From NCBI GenBank assembly GCA_002291465.1, contig CP021238.1, positions 1,488,001 to 1,552,000 on the forward strand: DNA of 64,000 bases. The letters run 5' to 3'. The notes below the pieces were generated by a model that saw nothing but the letters and a program-made list of their open reading frames with translations, did not search any database and had not been told where the DNA came from. This document shows, piece after piece, positions 38,345 to 46,882 of the stretch; position 1 is the first letter of the stretch, and each line of letters starts with the position of its first letter. Source of the stretch: Mycobacterium lepraemurium (GTDB lineage Bacteria > Actinomycetota > Actinomycetes > Mycobacteriales > Mycobacteriaceae). Made by a program: the position numbers and the translations under genes.

Positions 38345-38557
38345 CTACTTGTCCCGCTCGGAGTCGGACGGCCCGTCGCGCCAGGGGCGGGAGGTCTTCG
38401 GCACCACCATGAACGCCACCGGCAGCCGCAGCAACGCGTCGCGGGCGGAGACCTCGAGGAAAACGATCTCCATCTCCATGCGGCTCAGCGGGCGCGTTTC
38501 CATCATGAAGCGCGTCCGCAGGTAGCGGGGGGTCCGCAGCCACTCGACCAAGTTCAT
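38345..38557 (-). CDS. Small hypothetical protein downstream of the aldehyde dehydrogenase gene
   Basis: The 70-residue frame starts MNLVEWLRTPRYLRTRFMME and ends in a charged tail. I recognise no domain. It lies 27 bases after the dehydrogenase stop on the same strand. No good Shine-Dalgarno is visible. The 165 bases between it and the CDF gene hold nothing I can name. Confidence 0.5.
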   Translation of the reverse strand: MNLVEWLRTPRYLRTRFMMETRPLSRMEMEIVFLEVSARDALLRLPVAFMVVPKTSRPWRDGPSDSERDK

Positions 38558-38584
38558 GATCGCGACTGTACCCTTCCGGCGGAA

Positions 38585-40118
38585 CTATCTGATCTGCACG
38601 GCATTTCGCCGACCCGACGTGAATTTCCCGGCCGGATCCGCCCCGGCGCGCCGCCAGCTCATGCCGATGCGGATGTTCTTGACTTGCAGAAACTCGTGCA
38701 GGCTCTCGACGCCGCCGGTGCGGCCGAAGCCGATCTGCTTGTATCCTCCGTAGGGGCCCTGCGGTTCGATATCGCTGTGCCTGTTCACCCACACCGAACC
38801 GGCCTGCAAGCGGCGCGCAACCCGGTGTGCGCGTTCCAGGTTGGCGGTCGCGACGAACGTGTTCAGGCCGTAGCGGGAATCGTTGGCGAGGCTGACCGCC
38901 TGCTCCTCGTCGGCGAACGGCATGACCGAGGCCACCGGCCCGAAGGTTTCGGTCTGCGCCAGCGACGAGCGGTTGTCCACGTTGCTGAAGATCGTCGGCT
39001 CGATGAAGTAGCCGGACGCGAGCTCACCCCCGAGCCTCCGCCCACCGGTGACCAGGTCGCTGGCCTTCTCGGCGATCGCCCGGTCGATGTCGCCGAGGAT
39101 GCGGTCGGCGGCGGCCTCGGTGATGACCGGCCCCAGCATGACGTCGGGCCGCAGCGGGTCGCCGATCGTGGCGGCCTGCACCTGGGCCACGAGCTTTTCC
39201 ACGAAGCTCACGTACACCGACGCCTCGACCAGGATCCGCGAGGCGCAGGCGCAGCTCTGGCCCGCCTGGGTGGGCGGGCCCTGGTGGGCTGCGATGACGG
39301 CCGCCGTGTCCAGGTCGGCGTCGGCGAACACGAGATAGGCGGATTTGCCGCCCAATTCGGCCGTCACGGGCGTGACGTTGTTCGACGCGGCCCGCAGCAC
39401 CTGCTGGGCGGTTGCGTGGCCGCCGGTGAAGTGGACCTTGCCGACCCCGGGGTGACGAACCAGCGCCTCGCCACCTTCCGGGCCGGCCGGCAGCACGTTG
39501 ACCAGTCCCGGCGGCAACCCCGCCTTCAGGCAGAGTTCGCCAAAGCGCAAGGGCGCCAACGACGCAAGCTCGGAGGGCTTGAAGATGACGGCGTTTCCCG
39601 CCGCCAGTGCGGGTGCGACGGCGGCGCCCGCGACCACCAACGGCCCGTTCCACGGGGCGATGACGCTGACCACGCCGTAGGGTTCGCGTTCGACGATGTT
39701 GACGTCGAACGCGCCGCTGACCGGTGTGCTCGCCCCGGTCAACTTGTCCGGGTACCCGGCGTAGTAGCGCACGAACCGTTCGGTCAGCACCGAGTTTCCG
39801 GCGACCGAGATCGGCACCTCGTAGTCGTGCACGTTGAGCTCGGTCAGCTCGGCGAAGTGGTCGCGCAGCAGGTCGGCCAGCCCGGACAGCAGGTCGCGGC
39901 GGCGATCGACGGGGTAGGAGATACCATTCCCGCTGCGCCTCCCGGGCACTGTCCACGGCGCGGTCGACCTCGCTGTGGCCGGCCAGCGAAATGGTCGCGT
40001 TGGGTACACCGGTGCCGGGATAGCGGTGCTGGTGGCTTCCGCCCGACGCCGCGGTGATCCGTTCTGTGCCAATGAGTAACGCACCCGCGCGCGGCGGTGA
40101 CGACGCAGTAGCCGTCAT
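38585..40118 (-). pseudogene. NAD-dependent aldehyde dehydrogenase, one-base insertion near the 5' end
   Basis: ATG 40118 starts MTATASSPPRAGALLIG and reads to REWYLLP. An extra C near 39918 shifts the frame. The remaining 440 codons are intact: FKPSELASLAPLRFGE, FTGGHATAQQV, Glu in AELGGKSAYLVFAD, Cys in AGQSCACAS, EPTIFSNVDN and FGRTGGVESLHEF. Without a good internal start the enzyme would not be made. As first-broken member of an operon with CMD and SDR genes it would oxidise an aldehyde to an acid. Confidence 0.75.
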
Positions 40119-40121
40119 GGG

Positions 40122-40937
40122 TCAGCCGACCGGTGTGGCGTCGGAGTGGTTTTCGGCGATCACCCGCTGCTTCTGCTCCGCGATCGCCTGGTTGAGGTGG
40201 TCGGCCTTGGCGCAGCCGTAGTACGCGGCGAACTGCAACGCCACCTCGTCCATCTCCCGAAACGACACGTCACCGCTTTTGAGCGCCGCGTAAACATGCG
40301 ACATGATCGGGATTTCGGCGTCCTGGAAGGCCACGCAGGCGACCGTGATGAGGCGGCGTTCCTTCATGCCCAGCCCGGGCCGCAGCCACATCTCGCCGAA
40401 GACGAAGTTGAGAATGCCCGCGTCCGAATAGGGGTTGTCCCGCGGCGGCGCGAACGGCAGGCAGTTGATGTCCATGAACGATCGTTCGCCGCCCCGCAGC
40501 CGCTGCTCGGGATCGGCGGCGGTGGCCAGCGGCAGCAGCGGCTCCGGGTCGGGCGCCGGCTCACCGCGTTCCGCGGCGATCCTGGCCCGCTGCTGGTCCA
40601 CCACGATGTTGAAGCGTGACGCCTTCGGCCAGCCCGCGTAGACGGCGAAATGCAGCACCGCTTCCCGCATTTCGGTGATGCTGAGGTCGCCGCTGTTCAG
40701 CGCGGCGTAGACGTGCTGCTCGAGCGGGGCCTGCGCGTCGGCGGTCGCCACGCAGGCCAGCATCACGAACCGCCGGTCGCGCCGGCTCAGCCCCGGCCAC
40801 GACCACACCTCGCCGAAGACGAAGTCGATCAGCCCCGAGGCGCAGGGGCTGGCGTCGTCCGGCGGGTCGAAGGTCATCACCTCGGCGAAGGTGCGCACCC
40901 CGCGCTGATGCCGCGCCGCGCTATCTGATCGTGACAC
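40122..40937 (-). CDS. Two-domain carboxymuconolactone-decarboxylase-like protein
   Basis: The 271-residue protein consists of two AhpD/CMD-like repeats (about 30-115 and 165-250): SRRDRRFVMLACVATADAQ with YAALNSGDLSITEMREAVLH, and KERRLITVACVAFQDAEIP with YAALKSGDVSFREMDEVAL. The CxxC pair of AhpD is absent, so it is a decarboxylase/isomerase-like member, not a peroxidase. It overlaps the upstream SDR by 17 bases and sits three bases before the dehydrogenase start. Confidence 0.85.
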   Translation of the reverse strand: MSRSDSAARHQRGVRTFAEVMTFDPPDDASPCASGLIDFVFGEVWSWPGLSRRDRRFVMLACVATADAQAPLEQHVYAALNSGDLSITEMREAVLHFAVYAGWPKASRFNIVVDQQRARIAAERGEPAPDPEPLLPLATAADPEQRLRGGERSFMDINCLPFAPPRDNPYSDAGILNFVFGEMWLRPGLGMKERRLITVACVAFQDAEIPIMSHVYAALKSGDVSFREMDEVALQFAAYYGCAKADHLNQAIAEQKQRVIAENHSDATPVG

Positions 40938-41742
40938 CGGCGTCGACCTTCAGCTCGAGTCCTGTGACGTAACGGGATTCGTCGGAGATCAGGTAGAGCA
41001 CCGCGTTGCTCACGTCGGACGCCTCGATCAGCGGCGCGGGCAGCGCGTTGAGGAAGATGGGCACCAGATCGGGCCGCCCTTCGGCGATCAACGCGTGCAT
41101 GCCCGGCGGCGCCATCCCGGTGGCCACCCCGGTGGGATGCACGGTGTTGACGCGAATGTTCTGTGCGGCAAGCTCATTGGCCAACGCCAGTGTCATCCCC
41201 ACGATGCCGTGCTTGGACGCCGTGTAGGGCAGATGCAGCGGGGTTCCCTTGATGCCGGCCGACGCGCTGATGTTGACCAGGCTGCCGCCGCCCCCGGCGA
41301 TCAGGTGCGGGAGCGCGGCCGCGCAGGTGTTCCAGGCCCCGATCAGGTTGACGTCGAGGACCAGCCGCCACTGCTCGGCGGTGGTGGTGTCCCAGGTGCC
41401 CACGGTGAGCACACCCGCGTTGGCGACCGCGCCGTCGAGCCCGCCGAGCTCGTCGACGGCCGCGTCGACCGCCGCCTTCATGGCGGCCTCGTCGCGCACA
41501 TCGACGATCTTGGGCACGGCCCGGCGGCCGTGCTTCTCCACCAGTCGCACCGTCTCGTTCAGGTCCTCTTTGGTGGCCAGAGGGTAGTCTAAACCCGTTG
41601 GGGTGCAGCAGATGTCGACCATGATGCAGTCGGCGCCTTGTTCGGCCAGCCGCACCGCGTGCGAGCGTCCCATGCCCCGCGCGGCCCCGGTGATGAGGAC
41701 CCGTTTGCCGGCGACCCGGCCCGTCGAGTCGTCGGTTGCCAT
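40921..41742 (-). CDS. Mycofactocin-type SDR oxidoreductase (first copy)
   Basis: The protein is 273 residues from ATG 41742. NAD site VLITGAARGMGRSHAVRLAE, NANAG motif DGAVANAGVLTVG, and catalytic Tyr-Lys in LPYTASKHGIVGMTLA. The insert after the first acidic residue (CCTPTGLDYPLATKEDLNET) is characteristic of the SDRs thought to use mycofactocin as cofactor. Substrate is unknown; the neighbours point to an alcohol in a catabolic route. One base separates it from the second SDR (TGACATG). Confidence 0.9.
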   Translation of the reverse strand: MATDDSTGRVAGKRVLITGAARGMGRSHAVRLAEQGADCIMVDICCTPTGLDYPLATKEDLNETVRLVEKHGRRAVPKIVDVRDEAAMKAAVDAAVDELGGLDGAVANAGVLTVGTWDTTTAEQWRLVLDVNLIGAWNTCAAALPHLIAGGGGSLVNISASAGIKGTPLHLPYTASKHGIVGMTLALANELAAQNIRVNTVHPTGVATGMAPPGMHALIAEGRPDLVPIFLNALPAPLIEASDVSNAVLYLISDESRYVTGLELKVDAGVTIR

Positions 41743-41743
41743 G

Positions 41744-42574
41744 TCAGACCTTGTTGCAGAAGCCGGCATCGACCGGGAACGTCACCCCGGTGACGTAGCG
41801 GGCTTCGTCGGAGACCAGGTAGGCGATGGCGGCGCTGACGTCTTCGGGCTCGAGCATGCCCACCGGCATCGGGTTCTGCAGGTGCGGGCCGGCGCCGGGA
41901 TTCTTCTGAAGGAATTCGGTCATGTCGTCGTTGGTGGCCATCATCGTGTTGACCGCGGTCGGGTGCACCGTGTTCACCCGAATGTTCAGTGGCGCAAGCG
42001 CATTGGCCAGGGTGCGCATCAGCCCCACGATGCCGTGCTTGGAGGCCGTATAGCCCAGGCCGCCGCCCTGCAGGCCGCCGAAGCACTTGATGCCGGCGGT
42101 CGAACTGGTGAAGATGATCACCCCGCCGCGGTTACGGGCCGGCAGATGCGGAAGGGCCGCCCACGCCGTGTGATAGGCGCCGTCCAGGTTGACGCCGGTG
42201 ACCGCCCGCCACTGGGCCAGTTCCTCCTCGATGCTCAACTGCCGGAAGGCCAACGGCGCGATGCCGGCGTTGGCCAGCACGATGTCCAGCCGCCCGAACT
42301 GCTCCACACCGGCGTCCAGCGCGGCCTTGACCTGGCCGAAGTCGCGCACGTCGGCCACCGTGCCGAGCATCTTGCCGCCGGCCTCCTCGACCAGCGCGAC
42401 GGTCTGGTCGAGCTCCGCGCGGGAGGCCATCGGATAACCGTTGGCGGCGATGTCCGCGCAGATGTCGATACCGATGATGTTGGCGCCCTCACGCGCGAGC
42501 CGTACCGCGTGGCTGCGGCCCTGGCCGCGCGCCACCCCGGTGATGAAGGCGACTTTGCCATCTAGTGAACCCAC
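41744..42574 (-). CDS. Mycofactocin-type SDR oxidoreductase (second copy)
   Basis: The 276-residue protein is related to its neighbour. Motifs: AFITGVARGQGRSHAVRLAR, insert ADIAANGYPMASRAELDQT, VLANAGIAPLAF and YTASKHGIVGLMRTLA. It is the first gene of the four-gene operon that runs to the aldehyde dehydrogenase. ATG 42574 lies 76 bases from the divergent TetR gene, with a palindromic operator between. Confidence 0.92.
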   Translation of the reverse strand: MGSLDGKVAFITGVARGQGRSHAVRLAREGANIIGIDICADIAANGYPMASRAELDQTVALVEEAGGKMLGTVADVRDFGQVKAALDAGVEQFGRLDIVLANAGIAPLAFRQLSIEEELAQWRAVTGVNLDGAYHTAWAALPHLPARNRGGVIIFTSSTAGIKCFGGLQGGGLGYTASKHGIVGLMRTLANALAPLNIRVNTVHPTAVNTMMATNDDMTEFLQKNPGAGPHLQNPMPVGMLEPEDVSAAIAYLVSDEARYVTGVTFPVDAGFCNKV

Positions 42575-42617
42575 GGCGGGCGTCCTCGTTTCTTGTCCGG
42601 CGGCCCAGTTAAAGGGA

Positions 42618-42634
42618 GAGTAACGTGGTTACTC
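42618..42634. promoter_or_regulatory. TetR-type operator between the SDR operon and its regulator
   Basis: GAGTAAC-GTG-GTTACTC is a perfect 7-base dyad. A second, imperfect copy (AGTAACATGGCTACC, 42645-42659) overlaps the TetR start codon 26 bases away. Paired sites of this kind suit dimers controlling both divergent promoters. Confidence 0.7.
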
Positions 42635-42650
42635 ACTCGCGCACAGTAAC

Positions 42651-43328
42651 ATGGCTACCGTGACGGCAAAAGGGCCCGACGCCCCGAGCGTTTCCGGGGA
42701 TCCGATCCTGGGCATTGTGGTCGAGGTGCTCGACACCGGGGGCTACGAGGCCGTGCAGCTGCGCGAGGTGGCCCGGCGGGCCCGCGTCTCGATGGCCACC
42801 ATCTACAAGCGCTATCGCACCCGCGACGAGCTCATCGTGGCGGCCTTGGAGAGGTGGATGGACGCCAACCGGTATGCGCGGTTGCCGTCGCTGATCGACG
42901 AGCTGCCCGGTGAATCGATGTATTCCGACCTCATGCACGTGATGCGGACCATCTTCGAGCCGTGGGAGCGGCATCCGCTGATGCTGCGCTCCTACTTTCA
43001 GGCGCGCTCGGGGCCCGGTGGTAAACGGCTGATCCAGCGCGGTGTCGAGGCCGTCGCCCCTGTCGCGAAAAGCGTTCTGGCCCAGGCTGATCCAGGATTT
43101 GTCAACGATCTGGAGCTCATCCTCACCGGTGTGGTGTTCGGGTTTCTGACCCGGTTCGCCCAGGGCGAGATCGAGGTCACCGCGATCGTGCCCGGCATCG
43201 AGCGCACGGTGTACTGGCTCACCCAGGCCTACCAGAACGCGGATGCGGGCCGGCAACCTCACATCAGCGGCGGCGGTATCAGCCAGCTCAGCGAGGGGTC
43301 GACGTCGTCCTTGTACTGCGGGCAGTAG
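42651..43328 (+). CDS. TetR family transcriptional regulator
   Basis: The product is 225 residues. N-terminal HTH (LREVARRARVSMATIYKRYR, about 38-57), then a ligand-binding domain (LMHVMRTIFEPWERHPLML, ILTGVVFGFLTRFAQGEIEV). It probably represses the divergent SDR-SDR-CMD-ALDH operon. The last 23 residues (from about 43259) are antisense to the convergent DUF732 gene, so the original stop may have been lost and the tail extended. Confidence 0.9.
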   Translation: MATVTAKGPDAPSVSGDPILGIVVEVLDTGGYEAVQLREVARRARVSMATIYKRYRTRDELIVAALERWMDANRYARLPSLIDELPGESMYSDLMHVMRTIFEPWERHPLMLRSYFQARSGPGGKRLIQRGVEAVAPVAKSVLAQADPGFVNDLELILTGVVFGFLTRFAQGEIEVTAIVPGIERTVYWLTQAYQNADAGRQPHISGGGISQLSEGSTSSLYCGQ

Positions 43329-43606
43329 CTGGCGACCGAAAGACCGATGAAGTAGCCGGATTGCTTCGGCGTCAACGGGGTTTGCTTGGTCAGCCGCAGC
43401 GCCAGCATCGACACGTTGGGGTTGGCGTCGATGCTCGAGCACACGCTGTGACCCATGGCGATCGCGTCGTCGTCGAACATGGTGATCCCGCCCCTGGCCA
43501 GGCCGGCGAGGAACGGGTCATCGGCTTCGTCCGCGGCGGCCGGCCACGCGGCACGACCGGCTTGGTGTGAGTCATGGCCTCCCCTGGGTGCGGTGGGCCG
43601 AATCAA
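43259..43606 (-). CDS. DUF732 protein without a clear signal peptide
   Basis: The 115-residue frame contains the DUF732 domain (FLAGLARGGITMFDDDAIAM, HSVCSSIDANPNV, LSVASYCPQYKD) with both cysteines. The N-terminus (MIRPTAPRGGHDSHQAGR) is not a signal peptide. Another frame begins MTHTKPVV at ATG 43575. The export signal therefore appears damaged or the start is misplaced. It overlaps the TetR gene end by 70 bases. Confidence 0.65.
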   Translation of the reverse strand: MIRPTAPRGGHDSHQAGRAAWPAAADEADDPFLAGLARGGITMFDDDAIAMGHSVCSSIDANPNVSMLALRLTKQTPLTPKQSGYFIGLSVASYCPQYKDDVDPSLSWLIPPPLM

Positions 43607-43612
43607 GACGAC

Positions 43613-44055
43613 TTATTGAAACGATAGACGAATTCTGGGTGCCGTCGCCGCGGCGCACGCCGGCTCGCGGTCACGACGAGCGATGCGTGGCTTTGATCCG
43701 GCCGTTCGGTCACCCAGCTTGGCCAGGGCGTCGGAGTCGGCGCTGGCCGCATCCGGGCCCGAGCCGCCCCGGAACCGCCCGGAGCCGCGGTCGAAGGCCA
43801 CCGACGCGCAGCTGTTGCGGCGCCCGCGACCACTTCGCAGGTGTCGCCGGCTTCGGCGGTGCAGTGCGCAAGTGCGAGTTGGTTCGCCTGGTCCTGACTG
43901 TTCGCGGTGGCCCAGCCGGCGGCGCGTCCGCTGCCCACCGACACCGCCAGGGCGACGAAGTCGTCGTCGGCCCAGGCGGGTTGGGGCGCCCACAGCGCGG
44001 CGGCCGGGCATCCGACCGCGACGACGACGATGAGTGACCGCACGCTGGGCTCCAT
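43613..44055 (-). pseudogene. Secreted DUF4189 protein, frameshifted
   Basis: ATG 44055 gives a signal peptide (SLIVVVAVGCPAAALWAPQPAWA) and the start of a DUF4189 domain (VALAVSVGSGRAAGWATANS, LALAHCTAEAGDTCEVV). One base is missing in a C run near 43815. The domain continues in the next frame as NSCASVAFDRGSGRFRGGSG and DALAKLGDRTAG. Restored, it would be about 147 residues with the expected cysteines. Confidence 0.75.
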
Positions 44056-44117
44056 TTGTGTCCAGGACAGCAATGTAGCGCCGACGCCGGGGCGCACGCG
44101 GCGGAATCGGCCGGCGG

Positions 44118-44372
44118 CTACGCGCTGCGTTCGGGGTCTTCGGCCAGGTAGGTGACCTGATACCAGCGGCTGCCCGGCGGGCCATCGGAGGCCCCGGCCG
44201 CGGTTGCCCGCTCCAGCCGGACGTCGGTCAGCTGCGGATTCTGCACGCGGACGTAGTCCTCGAGGGCGGCGTGCAGCGCGTCACCGCGAAGGCTGGTGTC
44301 CGCCAGGGCCCGGGTCTCGTATCGCGTCCAACTTACGCGAACATCTTGCTCCCACCCAGCGGAACGGAACAC
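44118..44372 (-). CDS. Small hypothetical protein
   Basis: The 84-residue frame from GTG 44372 contains VSWTRYETRALADTSLRG and GSRWYQVTYLAEDPERSA. I recognise no family. No membrane segment or signal is present. It diverges from the amidohydrolase gene, whose -10 element lies 25 bases away. Confidence 0.55.
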   Translation of the reverse strand: MFRSAGWEQDVRVSWTRYETRALADTSLRGDALHAALEDYVRVQNPQLTDVRLERATAAGASDGPPGSRWYQVTYLAEDPERSA

Positions 44373-44396
44373 GCTGGTATCACCGGGGCTTCTCCC

Positions 44397-44402
44397 TATA
44401 CT
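44397..44402 (+). promoter_or_regulatory. -10 element of the amidohydrolase gene
   Basis: TATACT is close to the best mycobacterial -10. Transcription from about 44409 leaves a short leader with GGAGG before ATG 44426. The -35 region (near TGGTAT) is weak. Confidence 0.6.
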
Positions 44403-44425
44403 CGACCCGATTCATGGAGGGCGCG

Positions 44426-45694
44426 ATGGCCACAACCTGGGACACGCTGGACCGTTACATCGTCATCTCGACGGACACTCACGCCGGGGCGGATCTCTAC
44501 GGCTACAAACCGTATCTGCCGGCGCGGCTGCACGACGAGTTCGACGCCTGGGCCAAGGCGTACGCCAGCCCGTTCGACGACCTGATCGTCGCCACCGCCA
44601 ACCGGAACTGGGACCACGAGCTGCGGATCGGCGAGATGGACGCCGACGGGGTGGCCGCAGAGGTGTTGCTGCCCAACACCGTTCCGCCGTTCTTCCCGAC
44701 CACGCCGAACATCACCATCAGCCTGCCCCGCACCCACGCGGAGTTCGAAAAGCGTTGGGCCGGCGTGCAGGCGCACAACCGGTGGCAGGTCGATTTCTGT
44801 TCGCTGGCTCCCGACCGGCGCCGCGGGCTGATCCAGATCTTCCCCAACGACGTCGAGTTGACGATGGAGGAAATCCGTTGGGGCGCGCGGCAGGACTGCT
44901 TCGGCGGTGTGCTGATTCCGCCGGTCTCGCCCGGCGATTCGCAAGTGGCCCCGCTTTTCCACACCCGCTACGAACCGCTGTGGGCCCTGTGTGCCGAACT
45001 GGACCTCACCGTGGTGCAGCACGCGGGGGCCGGCAGCCCGGAGATGCCGATGGACCAGCCGGCGTCCAATGCCGTGTTGATCACTGAGATGGCCCTGTGG
45101 GCCCAGCGGACCCTCGGCCACCTGATCCTGGCCGGTGTGTTCGAACGGTATCCGACGCTCCGGTTCGTGCCGACCGAGCAGGGAACCCTGTGGGTACCGG
45201 CACAACTCGGCATCCTCGACGCCATGGTGCCCACCATGAAATCCGATGCGCACAACCGCACCTACGGGATGTTCGGCGGCTCGTCGGTCGACGCGCTGAC
45301 CCTGACGCCCAGCGAATACGTCCAGCGCAACTGCTATCTGGCCAGCGAGCTGATGCCCTACGACGCCGCGATGGTCGACTTCATGGGGCCCGATCACATC
45401 ATGTGGGGCAGTGACTATCCGCACGAGGAAGGCTTTGCGCCGCACTCGAAGTTGGCCATCCGCTGGGCGCTGCACGACCGGCCCGAGGACGCCTGCCGAA
45501 AGATCTTGGGCGGCAACGCCGCTCGGCTCTACCGTTTCGACCTCGACAAGCTGATTCCGGTGGCCGCCAAGATCGGGCCCACGGTCGAGGAGGTGCGCAC
45601 CCCGGACACCGGCTATCGCGCCCCGGCCGCATTCGGCTACCGGCCCTTCGAAGGCGGGCTGGCGCTCAAGCGGCTGGCGCCGCAACGCGGTTAA
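44426..45694 (+). CDS. Amidohydrolase-2 family metal-dependent hydrolase
   Basis: The 422-residue TIM-barrel enzyme belongs to the family that includes ACMS decarboxylase. N-terminal metal region reads ISTDTHAGADLYGY, a central His lies in LTVVQHAGAGSP, and the C-terminal catalytic Asp in IMWGSDYPHEEGF. The reaction is unknown; relatives decarboxylate or hydrolyse ring-derived acids. ATG 44426 has GGAGG at six bases. It converges on a truncated regulator by four bases. Confidence 0.92.
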   Translation: MATTWDTLDRYIVISTDTHAGADLYGYKPYLPARLHDEFDAWAKAYASPFDDLIVATANRNWDHELRIGEMDADGVAAEVLLPNTVPPFFPTTPNITISLPRTHAEFEKRWAGVQAHNRWQVDFCSLAPDRRRGLIQIFPNDVELTMEEIRWGARQDCFGGVLIPPVSPGDSQVAPLFHTRYEPLWALCAELDLTVVQHAGAGSPEMPMDQPASNAVLITEMALWAQRTLGHLILAGVFERYPTLRFVPTEQGTLWVPAQLGILDAMVPTMKSDAHNRTYGMFGGSSVDALTLTPSEYVQRNCYLASELMPYDAAMVDFMGPDHIMWGSDYPHEEGFAPHSKLAIRWALHDRPEDACRKILGGNAARLYRFDLDKLIPVAAKIGPTVEEVRTPDTGYRAPAAFGYRPFEGGLALKRLAPQRG

Positions 45695-46032
45695 CCGGAC
45701 TCGGTCAGGGCTTCGCTCAGCCGGCGGGTCGCGGCGGCCAGCTGGGTGCCCAGCCGGGTGACCGCCGCGCCGCTCATCGGCTCGGCGCTGGGCACCAGGC
45801 TGAGCATCAACGCGATGCTCGGGCCCGGCCCCAGGATCGGGGAGTCGATGTGGCTCACCTCGTAGCTGCGGTCGGGGGCCAGGCTGATCGGGAACCACTC
45901 CTCCTGGTGGATGAGCTCGTCAGTCAACACCTGTTTTGGTGATGCCTGCAGGGTGGCGGTTGCCCGGTGCGCCGATGGGAGCCTAAACGGTTCCACGAGA
46001 AGCCACATCGGAAATCGTGAAATCGCAAACAC
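45691..46032 (-). pseudogene. 3' remnant of an IclR-like regulator
   Basis: Residues from about 38 on (DELIHQEEWFPISLAPDRSY, DSPILGPGPSIALMLSLVPS, RLGTQLAAATRRLSEAL) look like the C-terminal effector domain of an IclR-like regulator. The preceding part (MFAISRFPMWLLVEPFRL) has no helix-turn-helix and seems unrelated. The gene has lost its 5' part at about 45930, where the lower-GC patch begins. Confidence 0.6.
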
Positions 46033-46107
46033 GGACGACCGGCGCAGCTAAATTGATGTCCTCGGGCGTCGGGTGAACATTTCCGTACGAAACCCCGGAG
46101 TGGAGTC

Positions 46108-46353
46108 ATGTCTCGTATCACGAAGATCAGCATTGCGCCGGCTGGGATGATCGCGGCTGTCTTATTCGTGGCTCCACTCTTACCGGTGGGCCCACTGCCA
46201 ACGTGCGGTGGCTACATAAACGTTGATGGTAACTGCGTGCCATCGCCGGATCACCCACGGAGCAGCCTCCCCGACAACGACGGGACGTACAGCCACTCCC
46301 AACACAAGCAAGGGTCAGGCTCCTGGCACGGCGGCACCGGTCGGTCGAAGTAG
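46108..46353 (+). CDS. Small secreted DUF3761-like protein
   Basis: The 81-residue protein has a hydrophobic N-terminus (ISIAPAGMIAAVLFVAPLLP) and the pattern CGGYINVDGNCVPSP ... DGTYSHSQHKQGSGSWHGG. This resembles the DUF3761 domain (GxxVxxP, DGTYSxSxHxxGxCSxHGG), but with Ser-Trp where the family has Cys-Ser. By manual count the 240 bases 46081-46320 are about 60% GC, lower than the surroundings. Confidence 0.65.
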   Translation: MSRITKISIAPAGMIAAVLFVAPLLPVGPLPTCGGYINVDGNCVPSPDHPRSSLPDNDGTYSHSQHKQGSGSWHGGTGRSK

Positions 46354-46371
46354 GCAGGGAGCAGGCACGTC

Positions 46372-46755
46372 ATGGGAGCAATGAAACTTGGTTGTGCCGT
46401 GGTCTGTTCAGCTTTACTTGCTGCTGGACTTCTCACCACTGGAGTCTGTGCGGCAAGCGTTGCCCAGGCTGACTTCTGCGGGGCGAAAGAGGACTCGTTC
46501 TCGTGTACGGCCCGCTTAGACGCGGGTCCCCCCACATCGGCCGAGTCGGCGTTTATCCAGTCTGTACGCGGGCACGTACCCGGCAGGGATACGGATTTGC
46601 TGGTCGTCGGTAGAACGGTCTGCAAGATGGGCAGCGACAGCGGCCGCTACGTTCGGCAGCAGGTTGCCCAGCGTTTGGGAACTGACACAGCCAACGCCGG
46701 TCAGGTGATGGACGCCGCAGAGGAATACATTTGCCCAGGTGTCACTTGGCGTTGA
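46372..46755 (+). CDS. Secreted DUF732 protein
   Basis: The 127-residue protein has a signal peptide (LGCAVVCSALLAAGLLTTGVCAA) ending near AQA, then AFIQSVRGHVPGRDTDLLVV, GRTVCKMGSDSG and EYICPGVTWR. It is the fourth DUF732 gene in the window. It is 18 bases after the DUF3761-like gene and 36 bases before the end of tRNA-Val. GC is lower than in the flanks. Confidence 0.8.
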   Translation: MGAMKLGCAVVCSALLAAGLLTTGVCAASVAQADFCGAKEDSFSCTARLDAGPPTSAESAFIQSVRGHVPGRDTDLLVVGRTVCKMGSDSGRYVRQQVAQRLGTDTANAGQVMDAAEEYICPGVTWR

Positions 46756-46791
46756 GCCGGGCGGCAGCCCCTCAACCTGCAAAAACACTGG

Positions 46792-46863
46792 TGCGCGATA
46801 CTGGGATTGAACCAGTGGCCTCTTCCGTGTCAAGGAAGCGCTCTCCCGCTGAGCTAATCGCGC
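46792..46863 (-). tRNA. tRNA-Val (anticodon GAC)
   Basis: On the minus strand the acceptor stem GCGCGAT pairs with ATCGCGC. The D arm is TAGCTCAGCGGGAGAGC, the anticodon loop TTGACAC lies between CTTCC and GGAAG, and the T loop is GGTTCAATCCC. No CCA is encoded. Confidence 0.95.
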
Positions 46864-46882
46864 CGGGGAAACCAAAAGCTGG

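Noticed and set aside
37031..40057. A 1008-codon open frame on the plus strand
   Set aside because: It is antisense to the CDF transporter and aldehyde dehydrogenase, is rich in Arg, Gly, His and Asp-Gln strings, and matches no domain. High-GC DNA yields such shadows.
45930..46863. An integration site duplicated from the 3' end of tRNA-Val(GAC)
   Set aside because: I searched 45900-46110 by eye for the tRNA end (around GATTGAACCAG) and found no copy.
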